Source: an uncultured Lachnospiraceae bacterium
Lineage (GTDB): Bacteria > Bacillota > Clostridia > Lachnospirales > Lachnospiraceae
DNA: 56,115 bases
Assembly (NCBI GenBank): GCA_910588535.1
Contig: CAJUOO010000014.1
Span: 1 to 56,115, forward strand
Reading direction: 5' to 3'
Shown here: positions 15,964 through 25,073 of the stretch, in pieces
Position numbering within the stretch: the stretch's first letter is position 1
How the letters are laid out: each line of letters opens with the position of its first letter
Notes under the pieces: generated by a model
Told to the model about the DNA's origin: nothing
The model's input: only the letters and a program-made list of their open reading frames with translations
The model's database searches: none
Program-made: the position numbers and the translations under genes

Positions 15964-17748
15964 CTACTCTTCTGCTATCTCTATTTTTAATTCTACCAAC
16001 TGTTTTTCATCTACCACATTAGGCGCCTCTGACATTAGACAAGAAGCATCCTTTACCTTCGGGAAGGCGATCACGTCTCGGATGTTATCTTCTTTTGCCA
16101 TCAACATAACCAAGCGGTCCAGTCCATAAGCAAGTCCTGCGTGAGGGGGTACACCATACTGGAAGGCATCTAGCAAAAATCCAAATCTTTTATGTGCACT
16201 TTCTTTTGAAAAGCCAAGCACCTCAAACATCTTCTCTTGAATATCACTCTGATAGATACGTACACTACCTCCGCCGATCTCTGTGCCATTCAGGGTAATA
16301 TCATAAGCTTTTGCTCGCACTTTCCCCGGATCGGTGTCCAAAAGTGAAATATCTTCATCCATTGGCATAGTAAACGGATGGTGCATTGCCACATATCTGT
16401 TTTCCTCTTCTGAATACTCTAATAGCGGAAACTCCACTATCCACAGAAATTGATACTCATCTTTTTTCAGCAGATCAAGTTGTCTGGCAATCTCTAATCT
16501 GAGCGCTCCAAGAACAGAATAGACAATATTGCTCTTATCCGCAGCAAAGAGAAGGAGATCACCCGGTTTTCCTTCTAAGCGCTCCACAATTGCAGTAAGC
16601 TCGTCTTCTGTCATAAATTTGGCAAAGGAGGATTTATAGGTCCCATCCTCATTGATACTTAGGTAGGCAAGCCCTTTTACCCCGTAGCCTTTTGCAAATT
16701 CTACCAGAGCATCAATCTTTTTTCTTGGCATATTGCCCTGTCCATTAGCATTGATACCACGAACAGCTCCCCCATTATCCAATGCACTGGTAAATACTCC
16801 AAAACCACAGCTCTTTACCAGATCAGAGATATCTTTTAACTCCATCCCAAAACGGATATCCGGCTTGTCAGAGCCAAATCGCTCCATCGCTTCCTTCCAT
16901 GTCATTCTGGGAATCGGAAGAGGAATCTCCACATTAAGTACTTTCTTAAATAATGTAGCGAGCAATCTTTCATTTACATCAATCACATCATCCACATCAA
17001 CAAAAGAAAGTTCCATATCAATCTGGGTAAATTCAGGCTGACGATCTGCTCTTAGATCCTCATCACGATAACATCTGGCTAACTGAAAATAGCGATCATA
17101 GCCAGCACACATTAAAAGCTGCTTAAAAAGCTGTGGAGATTGTGGCAATGCATAGAAATTCCCCGGATGCACACGGCTTGGCACCAGATAATCTCTTGCT
17201 CCTTCTGGAGTACTCTTGCAAAGTGTCGGTGTCTCAATCTCCAGAAACCCCTCGTCAGCAAGAAATGTTCTTGTCAAGGTGGCAATCTGGCTTCTCATTT
17301 TTATATTTTTCTGCAAGTCTGGTCTTCTTAAGTCCAGATAGCGATATTTTAACCGAATTTCTTCTTTGGTCTGAGAGTCTTCTTCGATCGGAAAAGGAGG
17401 TGTTTGTGCCTCGGAAAGAATACGAAGCTGTGTCACTCTAATCTCGATCTCCCCTGTCTCCATCGATTCATTGACTGCGCCGGAACGTGCTTCCACTCTG
17501 CCTACAACGGCAATCACAAATTCACTTCGCAATGTCTCTGCCTTGGCAAAGCCCTCCTCTCCCACATCATTGCTGTCAAGCACCAACTGCAGGATACCAG
17601 AGCGATCTCTCAGATCAATAAATAGTAAACTTCCTAGATTTCTTCTTTTCTGCACCCAGCCCATCACTGTAACTATCTCGCCAATATTAGCTTTTGACAA
17701 CTCTGTACAGCGATACGTCCGCTTTAAACCGTTCATTGACTCTGCCAT
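15964..17748 (-). CDS. aspS: Aspartyl-tRNA synthetase
   Basis: About 594 residues of a class II synthetase that charges tRNA-Asp in the cytoplasm. Seen: N-terminal OB-fold anticodon domain (VMGWVQKRRNLGSLLFIDLRDRSG), motif 2 region FQLARCYRDEDLRADRQPEFTQIDME, the bacterial GAD insertion in the middle, and motif 3 GLAYGLDRLVMLMA. Full bacterial length. GGGAG placed about five bases before the ATG at 17748 selects MAESMNG over an upstream in-frame start at 17760. It lies after hisS and a broken LysM gene on the same strand, and is likely in one transcript with hisS. Confidence 0.97.
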   Translation of the reverse strand: MAESMNGLKRTYRCTELSKANIGEIVTVMGWVQKRRNLGSLLFIDLRDRSGILQLVLDSNDVGEEGFAKAETLRSEFVIAVVGRVEARSGAVNESMETGEIEIRVTQLRILSEAQTPPFPIEEDSQTKEEIRLKYRYLDLRRPDLQKNIKMRSQIATLTRTFLADEGFLEIETPTLCKSTPEGARDYLVPSRVHPGNFYALPQSPQLFKQLLMCAGYDRYFQLARCYRDEDLRADRQPEFTQIDMELSFVDVDDVIDVNERLLATLFKKVLNVEIPLPIPRMTWKEAMERFGSDKPDIRFGMELKDISDLVKSCGFGVFTSALDNGGAVRGINANGQGNMPRKKIDALVEFAKGYGVKGLAYLSINEDGTYKSSFAKFMTEDELTAIVERLEGKPGDLLLFAADKSNIVYSVLGALRLEIARQLDLLKKDEYQFLWIVEFPLLEYSEEENRYVAMHHPFTMPMDEDISLLDTDPGKVRAKAYDITLNGTEIGGGSVRIYQSDIQEKMFEVLGFSKESAHKRFGFLLDAFQYGVPPHAGLAYGLDRLVMLMAKEDNIRDVIAFPKVKDASCLMSEAPNVVDEKQLVELKIEIAEE

Positions 17749-17780
17749 ATTCTCCCTCATTTCCGCGTTTTACGCATTAC

Positions 17781-18028
17781 TTATTCCATCGATACATAAA
17801 GAACCTGATTGTTGTAGATTATATTTGGCTCCGCAATTGATCCTGATTGGCTGAATAAATTTCTGTATACCAGTATGGACGTCCAAGATACCTCTCTGTG
17901 GTAGTACAGAATGTATCTCCTTCTTTTACACGGATCAGCCGAAAACCATCTGGTATATCAGAATATACCAGAGCCTTAGCATTATTTCCATACAACATAG
18001 CAGTGGCTACATCAAAGATATCTAACAC
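17781..18028 (-). pseudogene. Small LysM-domain protein, frameshifted
   Basis: The frame from 18028 reads a LysM-like segment (LIRVKEGDTF, then YLGRPYWYTEIYSANQDQ) and then runs into a stop at 17819. The expected LysM tail, IAEPNIIYNNQVLYVSME, is present in the -1 frame and ends at a TAA at 17781-17783. Restoring one base near 17835 (CAATT to CAAATT) would join the two parts into an about 82-residue protein. The only ordinary starts are the GTG at 18028, without a ribosome site, or the ATG ten codons later. Protein-like frame extends upstream of the GTG, so the start may also be damaged. A sequencing error is the alternative. Confidence 0.75.
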
Positions 18029-18042
18029 AACATATGGCTGTT

Positions 18043-19299
18043 CTAGATGGAATCCTTATAAAACTCCTTATAATCCAAATAGCCTTCCTTTGCCAATTGT
18101 TCTTTTTGATGTTTTTTATTTTTATTCATACGTGCAAGAAAGACCTGCACACCTTCTTTACGTGCCTGCTGTGCTTCTTTAATCACTTGGCATAATTTAT
18201 CTCCACTAATTCCTTTTTCTATCAAAAAGGCAATCTTTTTATTCTCACCCGGAATCTGGAAATCCTGTTCCATCAACAACAGTACAATTCTCTCAAAACC
18301 TATGGAAAAACCACATGCCGGGGTATCTGTCCCTGTAAATTTTCCCACCATCTTATCATAGCGACCTCCTCCTGCGCAGCTTCCGCCATATTCTGGGATA
18401 GCGATCTCAAAAATAGTTCCTGTGTAATAAGACATGCCGCGCACCAAGGTCGGATCAAATATAATCTCAAACTTCGCTTCTTTCGTCCCACCGACACTCT
18501 TAATAATCTCCCACAGATTCTCCTTAATTTCTGGTTCCAGATATTCTCCTAACTGCTCTGCAAGATAGAAAAGCCCGTTATCTCGTCCTTCCATTCCTTT
18601 AAAAAGTGACGAATATTTGTCTATCTGCTCTTGAGTATAGCCACATGCAAGCAGCTCCTTCTCCACACCAGAAAGACCAATCTTGTCCATCTTATCAAGA
18701 ATAATAAATACCTGCTCATAGTCTTCCTCAGCAAAACCACTGTAAGCAGCCATCGCTTTTAATATTCTTCTCTCATTAATACGAACCTCAAAGTTTTCAA
18801 AGCCCAGCCTGCCAAGTGTTGTAGTGGTTGCGAGAATCAGCTCTATCTCTGCCAGATTGGTAGGCTCTCCAAAAATATCAATGTCACATTGATAAAGCTG
18901 GCGATAGCGCCCTCTCTGCGGCTGATCTGCTCTCCACACGCTGCCAATCTGAAGTGCCTTAAAAGGAGAAGGCAACTCATTTACATGATTCGAATAAAAC
19001 CGTGCCAACGGGACCGTCAAATCATAGCGAAGGCCGCTGTCTGTTAGATCTCTCTCCTCCTTCGCCGTCTCAAGCTTAAGCTTCTCCCCGCGCTTGAGAA
19101 TCTTATAGACCAATTTTTCATTATCCCCACCCTGCTTGCTGGATAGATTCTCAATATGCTCCACACAGGGAGTCTCAATGGCAGAAAAGCCAAAGGCTCC
19201 ATATGTCTCCTTAATCACCCGAATCAAATAATCGCGGATCTGCATCTCTCGCGGCAAAATATCCTTCATACCTTTTACTGGTTTTTTAATTAATGTCAT
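18043..19299 (-). CDS. hisS: Histidyl-tRNA synthetase
   Basis: 418 residues from the ATG at 19299 (GAGGAA six bases upstream; an in-frame start at 19335 has none). Class II features: N-terminal KPVKGMKDILPREM, motif 2 ALQIGSVWRADQPQRGRYRQLYQCDIDIFG, the histidine-specific YYTGTIFEI, and CAGGGRYDKMVGKF. The C-terminal anticodon-binding domain (about 325-418) is present. It charges tRNA-His. The consensus promoter at 19468-19496 serves it, and aspS follows. No T-box leader is visible in the 170-bp leader. Confidence 0.97.
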   Translation of the reverse strand: MTLIKKPVKGMKDILPREMQIRDYLIRVIKETYGAFGFSAIETPCVEHIENLSSKQGGDNEKLVYKILKRGEKLKLETAKEERDLTDSGLRYDLTVPLARFYSNHVNELPSPFKALQIGSVWRADQPQRGRYRQLYQCDIDIFGEPTNLAEIELILATTTTLGRLGFENFEVRINERRILKAMAAYSGFAEEDYEQVFIILDKMDKIGLSGVEKELLACGYTQEQIDKYSSLFKGMEGRDNGLFYLAEQLGEYLEPEIKENLWEIIKSVGGTKEAKFEIIFDPTLVRGMSYYTGTIFEIAIPEYGGSCAGGGRYDKMVGKFTGTDTPACGFSIGFERIVLLLMEQDFQIPGENKKIAFLIEKGISGDKLCQVIKEAQQARKEGVQVFLARMNKNKKHQKEQLAKEGYLDYKEFYKDSI

Positions 19300-19467
19300 A
19301 TGTTCCTCATTTCTATGCTGTTTTCCTTGTTTCATTGATACTTTGCATATATTCCCTTATTTTTGCAATGCTTTTCACATACTTCAAGTTTGTATCCGCG
19401 CTGCATTCACAAACTTTTAGGTGAAAGATGAAAAAACTTCCACTCTTTTCCTTTATATCTACGGAAC

Positions 19468-19496
19468 ATTATACGTTTCGCATTTCGCTATGTCAA
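19468..19496 (-). promoter_or_regulatory. Consensus sigma-A promoter of hisS-aspS
   Basis: Minus strand: TTGACA (19496-19491), a 17-base spacer, TATAAT (19473-19468). Both boxes match the consensus exactly. The -35 box overlaps the stop codon of the small ORF at 19493. Confidence 0.88.
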
Positions 19497-19732
19497 GTCA
19501 TATTTCTTACATACAGGTCTCTATATCCTTGATTTGATATTTCTATATATACCAGAAAAATTCTGCGTAAAAATGCGGAACTTTCTCTACAGTCTGAACA
19601 GCTCTTCTCTAAAAAAGGAAACATATCTTCATAGTTACTGTCTCTAAATTCTATGGGAACATTACATTTTCCATTTTCAATCTTTTTCTTATCATTATCT
19701 GACAACCCTTTCATCGTTAAATCACTTATCAC
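19493..19732 (-). pseudogene. Truncated ORF of unknown function
   Basis: 79 codons from a GTG. The same frame stays open upstream to 19788 and still reads protein-like (RRLLASTYEGTGVISDLTMKG), up to the point where a foreign response-regulator fragment begins at about 19772. This suggests a gene that lost its 5' part. The body has a Cys-x-x-Cys (SCSDC) and no membrane segment. I do not recognise the family. A GTG start at 19732 with AAGG eight bases upstream could still allow expression. Confidence 0.35.
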
Positions 19733-19771
19733 TCCTGTACCTTCATATGTACTTGCCAGAAGCCTCCGTAT

Positions 19772-19842
19772 GGTTTTGATCTCGGCTCAGAGGATTATAT
19801 AACAAAACCATTTAATATGAAAATACTTCTGCGGTGCATAGG
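19772..19842 (+). pseudogene. Fragment of an OmpR-type response regulator
   Basis: These 71 bases translate to GFDLGSEDYITKPFNMKILL and then RCI. They match, with only four or five base differences, the receiver/linker part of the intact response regulator gene at 46279-46965 (GFDLGAEDYVTKPFN). Neither flank continues the match. It is debris of a second copy of that regulator, lying directly between a truncated ORF and a small inverted-repeat element. Confidence 0.8.
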
Positions 19843-19859
19843 ATTGTGGATGAGAGTCT

Positions 19860-20005
19860 GTATAGCCAGTCCGCTGTTTTCTTCCGTCACCCTACTTGCG
19901 CTTAGTGAAAAACATAACGGATACTAAGCTCGTGAAATGCCTCGCTAAATATCAACGTTTTTCAATAGGTTAGGTTCCTTGAGGAAAACAGCGGACTGGC
20001 TATAC
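19860..20005. mobile_element. MITE-like element with perfect 22-bp terminal inverted repeats
   Basis: A 146-bp segment bounded by GTATAGCCAGTCCGCTG plus TTTTC on the left (19860-19881) and its exact complement on the right (19984-20005). Inside there is no ORF of note, but GCTTAGT and ACTAAGC form another stem. Size, lack of coding capacity and perfect ends fit a non-autonomous transposable element. No clear target-site duplication is visible. It could instead be a large terminator or RNA structure, but 22 identical bases at both ends favour an element. Confidence 0.7.
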
Positions 20006-20046
20006 TTCTTTATTGAATAGTTCCGTTTTTCTCTTAATATACTCTT

Positions 20047-20730
20047 TTATTTAAGCTCCCCCACTGCACACTGAAAATGAATTGTCAAAATATCTTCCAT
20101 CCGGTTCATACTGACCACCATTCCATCTGCCATCCATCTAATATTTCTGCTTCCTCCTTCCGATACCCCCACATCTCTGATCGGATCGACACCCATTATA
20201 TCTGTGACCCGCTCTTCCCATTCCTGAACTTCTGTGTCCACAACCTTTCGTTCCCCATCAACGATCCAGAGAGACACAGATTCCACTGTTCTATCCTTCC
20301 CACAGGTCGTAAATATCTTATAGTTATCTCCATATATATCTGTCTGATATATCCTCCCAATATAAAAGGATTTATCATCTGTCCAATTTTCTTCCCCTCC
20401 GCCAAGCAAATTCGCCGTGTCCTCATCTTTCATCCCCAACATATCCATCAAATCTTTCAGATCTAAAATATGATCTTCTTCGAGCTGTATCCCTCCCTCG
20501 ACCTGTTTTAGCGTCTCTGTCTGCTCATCTTCCTCAGACTGTTTTAAAGTCTCCGCCTGTGTGTTTCCCTCAATCTGTTTTGGGATCTCTGATTGTTCAT
20601 TTTCCCTGATCTGTTCCAGAGACTCTGTCTGTATCTGTCCCGTCTTTGATGGCTTTTCCTCTGATAGACTGCAGCCTGTCAAACATATTGCACATATTGC
20701 TAAAAACAAATACTTTCCTTTCATTTTCAT
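20047..20730 (-). CDS. Lipoprotein with Glu/Gln-rich repeats
   Basis: About 227 residues. A signal peptide ends in a lipobox (CAICLTGCSLSEEK), so the mature protein should be anchored outside the membrane. Residues about 35-85 are imperfect repeats of 14-16 residues, with units such as QTESLEQIRENE and QAETLKQSEEDE, a flexible spacer. The C-terminal globular part (about 90-227) contains LKDLMDMLGMKDEDTANLLG and a beta-rich region; I do not recognise it. AGGAGG lies upstream of the ATG at 20730; a GTG two codons earlier is also possible. It stands alone, convergent with the debris region. Confidence 0.75.
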   Translation of the reverse strand: MKMKGKYLFLAICAICLTGCSLSEEKPSKTGQIQTESLEQIRENEQSEIPKQIEGNTQAETLKQSEEDEQTETLKQVEGGIQLEEDHILDLKDLMDMLGMKDEDTANLLGGGEENWTDDKSFYIGRIYQTDIYGDNYKIFTTCGKDRTVESVSLWIVDGERKVVDTEVQEWEERVTDIMGVDPIRDVGVSEGGSRNIRWMADGMVVSMNRMEDILTIHFQCAVGELK

Positions 20731-20876
20731 AAACACCTCTCCTCCTGTTAGCCCTTTTTATTTATAGATTATTTTAAACAGAAGAAAGTTTCAAAACAAA
20801 AATAATAAAATAACAAGGAAGTTGCTTTATTATCAGATTCAAAAAATGTGTTTCATGACAAAACAAAATAGATCGT

Positions 20877-20905
20877 TTGCTTTCCACTCAAATTAGAGTT
20901 ACAAT
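20877..20905 (+). promoter_or_regulatory. Possible promoter of the GH35 gene
   Basis: TTGCTT (20877-20882), a 17-base spacer and TACAAT (20900-20905), about 30 bases before the start codon. The -35 is weak. Confidence 0.4.
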
Positions 20906-20936
20906 AGAAAGAAATCAGAACAGGAGATCATACCAA

Positions 20937-23015
20937 ATGAACACAGACTATAGTTATAACAAACGTTGTCTTTTTAAAAATGGACAACCGTGGTTCCCAG
21001 TGATGGGCGAGATGCATTTTAGCAGATACAGAGAGGATCTATGGGAAGAATCCCTGCGCAAAATAAAGGCTGGTGGCGTCGAAATTGTGTCCTCCTATGT
21101 TATTTGGATTCATCATGAAGAAGAGGAAGGTATCTTCGACTTTAGCGGCTGCAGAAGCTTAAAAAACTTTCTGTCTATATGTCAAAAGATAGGCATATCC
21201 GTGTTCCTCCGTCTGGGCCCATGGGCACACGGCGAGGTGCGAAATGGCGGATTCCCGGATTGGCTTCTAAAAAAAGATAACATACAGCTTCGCAGCAACG
21301 ATATGCTCTATCTAGGATATGTCCGGCAATACTGGGAACACATCTATAATCAGGCAAAAGGCTTTATGCATAAAGATGGTGGACCTATCATTGGAATACA
21401 AATCGAGAATGAATATGGACATGTTGGCGGACTTAGGGGAGAAGCAGGAGAAGCACATATGCGCACCTTGACTGCTATGGCAAAAGAGATCGGATTTGAT
21501 GCGCCTTTCTATACCGCCACTGGATGGGGCGGTGCATGCATTGGGGATCTGCTTCCTGTGATGGGAGGATATTGTGAGGCGCCATGGGATCAGAGGATTA
21601 CAGAGCTAGAACCAAATGCCAATTTCGTCTTCAGTTATCTGCGAAATGATTCCCAGATTGCCTGTGACCATCATATAGGTCAGGAAACCACTTTCGATGA
21701 ATCCTTATACCCTTACCTAACTGCAGAACTGGGTGGTGGAATTCAGGTAACATCCCACAGAAGACCTGTGGCAAGAGGAAAAGATATCGGGGCAATGTCC
21801 ATTGCAAAGCTTGGAAGCGGGGCGTCTTTACTTGGTTATTACATGTATCACGGAGGCAGCAATCCCAAGGGAAAACTTACCACCTTGCAGGAAAGCCGCG
21901 AGACTGGATACGCCAATGACCTCCCTGAGATCAATTATGATTTTAATGCACCAATCAGACAATATGGAACCATCTCTGACACCTACAGAGAAATCAGACT
22001 TCTGGCTCTTTTCCTTCAAGATTTTGGCGCAGAGCTTGCCACCATGGAGACAGATATTCAACCTCCTGCCGTACTACCAAACGATCTTCACACTCTCAGG
22101 CTATCTTGCAGGCATAATAAGGACAGGGGATATATTTTCTTTAATAATTATCAAAGACGTTATCGCATGAAACATCACTCCGCTGCCATTTTAACTGGAA
22201 TCTATGCCGATAACTCTGTACAATTTCCACCAGTGGATATTCACGATGGCGATTTTGGTTTCTTCCCCTATCGAATGAAGCTTGGAAATGCCTGCTTACA
22301 TACTGCTCTTGCCACACCACTTTGCAGACTTAAGACAGAGAAACAAGACACATGGATATTCTACGGAAACTGCGAAACAAACGATGACCCCTTTTGCTGG
22401 GAAGGAGACGATCGAGCTGATATCATCTTGTTATCTAAAAAAGATGCTCTTCTGGCTGGAAAAATTACACTTGATCAAGATTACCTAATTCTCGCAGATG
22501 GATTTGTATGGGAAGAAAATGGCTTGGTACGAATAACAGGAGAAAACCATACAACAATAAGAGTTTTTCCTGAAATTCCCAGCGAAAAATTGTCTGGCTT
22601 TTCCAAATGCGGCAAAGATGGACGTTTTACCATATATGAAAGAGTTATCAACAACACTCCGACGGCTGTAGACATCTCATTACTATCTAGGGAAGAAGAA
22701 TGTGCAAAATATCAAATATTACTTTCCTATAATGGAAAGAAAGATGGATTAAAGGGAAGAGACACTCTTTTAAACCTTTCTTATTCTGGAGATAAAATCG
22801 AGATCTATGCCAATGGTGAAAAAATTAATGACCATTTCTATACCGGTCAGGACGTCCCTATCAGTCTTCGATATTTTAACTATCCAGAACAACTGGAAAT
22901 TATCATATATCCATTATATAAAGATGCAAAGGTATTTTTAGAAACATGGCCCGACATCAAAGATAAAATGGTATGTAATCTGGACAGCGCAGAAACTATA
23001 GAGCTATATTGGTAA
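20937..23015 (+). CDS. Beta-galactosidase, glycoside hydrolase family 35
   Basis: 692 residues from the ATG at 20937; GGAG lies ten bases before it, and the longer frame from 20877 has no ribosome site. The (beta/alpha)8 N-terminal half shows GH35 landmarks: MGEMHFSRY, LRLGPWAHGEVRNGGFPDWL, GPIIGIQIENEYG with the acid/base Glu, and LTAELGGGIQ with the nucleophile Glu. Beta-sandwich domains follow. No signal peptide, so it should cleave terminal beta-galactosides in the cytoplasm. It is a single-gene unit on the plus strand with no transporter beside it. Confidence 0.92.
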   Translation: MNTDYSYNKRCLFKNGQPWFPVMGEMHFSRYREDLWEESLRKIKAGGVEIVSSYVIWIHHEEEEGIFDFSGCRSLKNFLSICQKIGISVFLRLGPWAHGEVRNGGFPDWLLKKDNIQLRSNDMLYLGYVRQYWEHIYNQAKGFMHKDGGPIIGIQIENEYGHVGGLRGEAGEAHMRTLTAMAKEIGFDAPFYTATGWGGACIGDLLPVMGGYCEAPWDQRITELEPNANFVFSYLRNDSQIACDHHIGQETTFDESLYPYLTAELGGGIQVTSHRRPVARGKDIGAMSIAKLGSGASLLGYYMYHGGSNPKGKLTTLQESRETGYANDLPEINYDFNAPIRQYGTISDTYREIRLLALFLQDFGAELATMETDIQPPAVLPNDLHTLRLSCRHNKDRGYIFFNNYQRRYRMKHHSAAILTGIYADNSVQFPPVDIHDGDFGFFPYRMKLGNACLHTALATPLCRLKTEKQDTWIFYGNCETNDDPFCWEGDDRADIILLSKKDALLAGKITLDQDYLILADGFVWEENGLVRITGENHTTIRVFPEIPSEKLSGFSKCGKDGRFTIYERVINNTPTAVDISLLSREEECAKYQILLSYNGKKDGLKGRDTLLNLSYSGDKIEIYANGEKINDHFYTGQDVPISLRYFNYPEQLEIIIYPLYKDAKVFLETWPDIKDKMVCNLDSAETIELYW

Positions 23016-23129
23016 TCATTTTTTATACAAGATAGATTTGAATCATTATCCTAAGAAAAAAATATATATCGCCAGCTCTGTAATTTCCTCTATCACCCTG
23101 AATGAATGATACCTTCTTTATGCCTTTAT

Positions 23130-23176
23130 AAAGCAGCGAATTGTTTTCTAAATTACAAAAACAAATCCGCTGCTTT
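23130..23176 (+). terminator. Long hairpin downstream of GH35
   Basis: AAAGCAGCG and CGCTGCTTT pair perfectly, with an inner TTGTTTT/AAAACAA stem. It is 115 bases past the GH35 stop and is followed by a weak ATTTCT run, so it could end GH35 transcription. The 350-bp gap from 23016 to 23363 holds this hairpin and no gene I trust. Confidence 0.5.
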
Positions 23177-23363
23177 ATTTCTCGTGTTATTAAATAACTG
23201 AATGATATCAACACAGTCTTCTGCTTTTCAATAATACTCTCTACTTCATCCATCAACTTTTCTACATACTCTGTTATCTGATCTAATACATAGCCTTTTC
23301 TGTACATATTTAAAATATTATTGTACTTTCAGCATCCCTGTATAGATTGGACTCTTTATTTTT

Positions 23364-23567
23364 TTATTCTCTGTCTTCTTTCTTATTCTCATTCTTGATC
23401 AATATTTGATAAATCAACATAGCGAAGCTTGATGCCAACATAGTTTCCACAATATTATTGATATATCTATTTAGATCAATGCCTTTCATGTTGAAAAAAA
23501 TGTGAATTATTATTAAAATAACCATTACTATTGCTACTGCGATTGCTCCTTTAAAAAAATTCTTCAT
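23364..23567 (-). CDS. Small two-span membrane protein
   Basis: 67 residues. Two hydrophobic segments (AIAVAIVMVILIIIHIFF and IVETMLASSFAMLIYQILI) are separated by a short polar loop, and the tail is very charged (KNENKKEDRE). AGGAAG stands before the ATG. It has no cysteine and no leader-peptide look, so it is not an AgrD-type pheromone. It is divergent from the AgrC/AgrA-like pair at 23.8 kb, which may hint at a role in the same response. Family unknown. Confidence 0.6.
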   Translation of the reverse strand: MKNFFKGAIAVAIVMVILIIIHIFFNMKGIDLNRYINNIVETMLASSFAMLIYQILIKNENKKEDRE

Positions 23568-23599
23568 AACTTCCTATTCCCTTTCCAAAAATAAATTTA

Positions 23600-23618
23600 T
23601 ATACTATAAGATAGTATA
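23600..23618. promoter_or_regulatory. Palindrome upstream of the small membrane protein
   Basis: TATACTAT-AAG-ATAGTATA, a perfect 8-bp inverted repeat with a three-base centre, located 33 bases before the 23567 start and containing -10-like TATAGT/TATACT. It may be an operator over the promoter. Confidence 0.4.
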
Positions 23619-23731
23619 CAAAAGAAAACAGCAAATTTTTCAAAACAGTCATAAAATATCCAAATTCGTGAATAAGTGCAGATTTTTATTTATAAGGCAC
23701 ACATTTATTCATCATTTTCGCAGGACAATAC

Positions 23732-23760
23732 TTGATACAAGGAATGATATAAAGTATAAT
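23732..23760 (+). promoter_or_regulatory. Sigma-A promoter of the AgrC/AgrA-like operon
   Basis: TTGATA (23732-23737), a 17-base spacer, TATAAT (23755-23760), with the start codon at 23797. Confidence 0.78.
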
Positions 23761-23796
23761 TAAGAAAGTAAATATCGAAAAAAGGAATATATTAAC

Positions 23797-25068
23797 ATGT
23801 TACTATCCGCTTTTCACCTTTCTCTTGGTATTCGTAATGTATGGCCTCAGCATATGAGCCTCAAAGCATTTATCCTTCTCTATATGCTGCTGTTGCTAGC
23901 CGGAATACCTATAATGCTCTTGTCCCTTATACCATATGGCCTGTTTGGTATTCCAGCGGCAATTTGTATTTATGGATTAGTTGCTTACCGGGATACCACC
24001 GCCCAAAATGTTTGTATGGGCATCATTGGATTTGTACTTACTATTGTGACAGATAATCTTCTGACTAATACCCTATATATGCTAATTCCCCGATCTTTTG
24101 GTGTCAGCCTGATCTACACTTTTCTGTTTTACTTGATTACGTTGCTTTGTGGCAAACTACTCAAAAAACTATTACTTTCGGGAAAAAGTGTTTTACGCCA
24201 TCAGCCGACATGGTATCTGATTGACGCCGGATTGCTGCTCCTTATCACCATCTATCTGTTCGATAATTTGATTCCGGGACAAAACGGCTCTATCAGCAAA
24301 ATGATATATAACAATATTCTGCATGTTACAGGGTATCTACTTGTTATACTTTTTTTGTTTCTGGCTATGCGTTGTTCCTATCTGGAGAAAATACAGACAG
24401 AGGCAAAACAAAAAGCCTTGCAGGATTTACAGGACTACACACATAATTTAGAAATTATGTACAATAGTTTACGTTCCTTTAAACATGATTACGTTAATAT
24501 TTTACTCTCTATGTCCGGCTATATTGCAAATAACGATATGGACGAATTAAAGCAATTTTTTGAATCGAAAATATTCCCCACAAAGAATCTGATTGATCAA
24601 GGTGACTACAAACTCAATCAGCTTAGTAATATTGGTGTGTTGGAAATCAAAAGCTTGCTCTCCGCAAAACTCATTTATGCCCATGAATCAGGAATTGATG
24701 TCACGATTGACATTCCTGACAGAGTGGACAGTTTTCCAATGGACACGGTAGACCTTGCCAGAATACTGGGAATTTTTTTAGACAATGCGATGGAAGCCGC
24801 ACCTACAGCAGAACAGCCACAAATAGGCTTAAATATCATTCAGCATAAAGCTGGCGTGTCAATCATCATAAGCAATCGCTTTCAGGATAATGGCATAATA
24901 TTGCATAAGTTAAAGCAACATGGCTTTAGCACAAAGACCGGACATCAGGGAATCGGACTTTCCAACGCCCAGAAAATTATCAGTTCCTATGACAACGTGC
25001 TGCTTGAAACAACCATGCAGTGCAGCTGTTTCACACAGTGTATGGAACTTGCTAATAGAAAGGAGTGA
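23797..25068 (+). CDS. AgrC-like sensor histidine kinase (HPK10, GHKL)
   Basis: 423 residues. Six or so membrane segments fill residues 25-205. A linker helix leads to the phosphoacceptor box SLRSFKHDYVNILLSMSGY (His in KHDY, typical of AgrC/peptide-pheromone kinases). The ATPase part has ARILGIFLDNAMEAA (N box) and GHQGIGLSNAQKII (G box). It should sense an extracellular signal, usually a peptide, and phosphorylate the LytTR regulator encoded next; the kinase stop lies just inside the extended regulator frame. No agrB or agrD gene is in the window, so the ligand source is unknown. AAAGGA precedes the ATG. Confidence 0.9.
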   Translation: MLLSAFHLSLGIRNVWPQHMSLKAFILLYMLLLLAGIPIMLLSLIPYGLFGIPAAICIYGLVAYRDTTAQNVCMGIIGFVLTIVTDNLLTNTLYMLIPRSFGVSLIYTFLFYLITLLCGKLLKKLLLSGKSVLRHQPTWYLIDAGLLLLITIYLFDNLIPGQNGSISKMIYNNILHVTGYLLVILFLFLAMRCSYLEKIQTEAKQKALQDLQDYTHNLEIMYNSLRSFKHDYVNILLSMSGYIANNDMDELKQFFESKIFPTKNLIDQGDYKLNQLSNIGVLEIKSLLSAKLIYAHESGIDVTIDIPDRVDSFPMDTVDLARILGIFLDNAMEAAPTAEQPQIGLNIIQHKAGVSIIISNRFQDNGIILHKLKQHGFSTKTGHQGIGLSNAQKIISSYDNVLLETTMQCSCFTQCMELANRKE

Positions 25069-25073
25069 CATCA

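Noticed and set aside
17819..17840. Programmed -1 frameshift in the LysM gene
   Set aside because: The site lacks an XXXYYYZ slippery heptamer and a following hairpin; a simple base loss is more likely.
19300..19467. T-box leader before hisS
   Set aside because: The conserved AGGGTGG-type T-box core was looked for and not found; the leader is short and AT-rich.
23023..23307. 94-codon minus-strand ORF after the GH35 gene
   Set aside because: No ribosome site, and its middle is the 47-base perfect hairpin at 23130-23176, so it is more likely terminator DNA. The first 30 codons look mildly protein-like, so it is not fully excluded.
23364..23567. AgrD- or pheromone-type peptide
   Set aside because: No cysteine or double-glycine leader; two full membrane spans instead.
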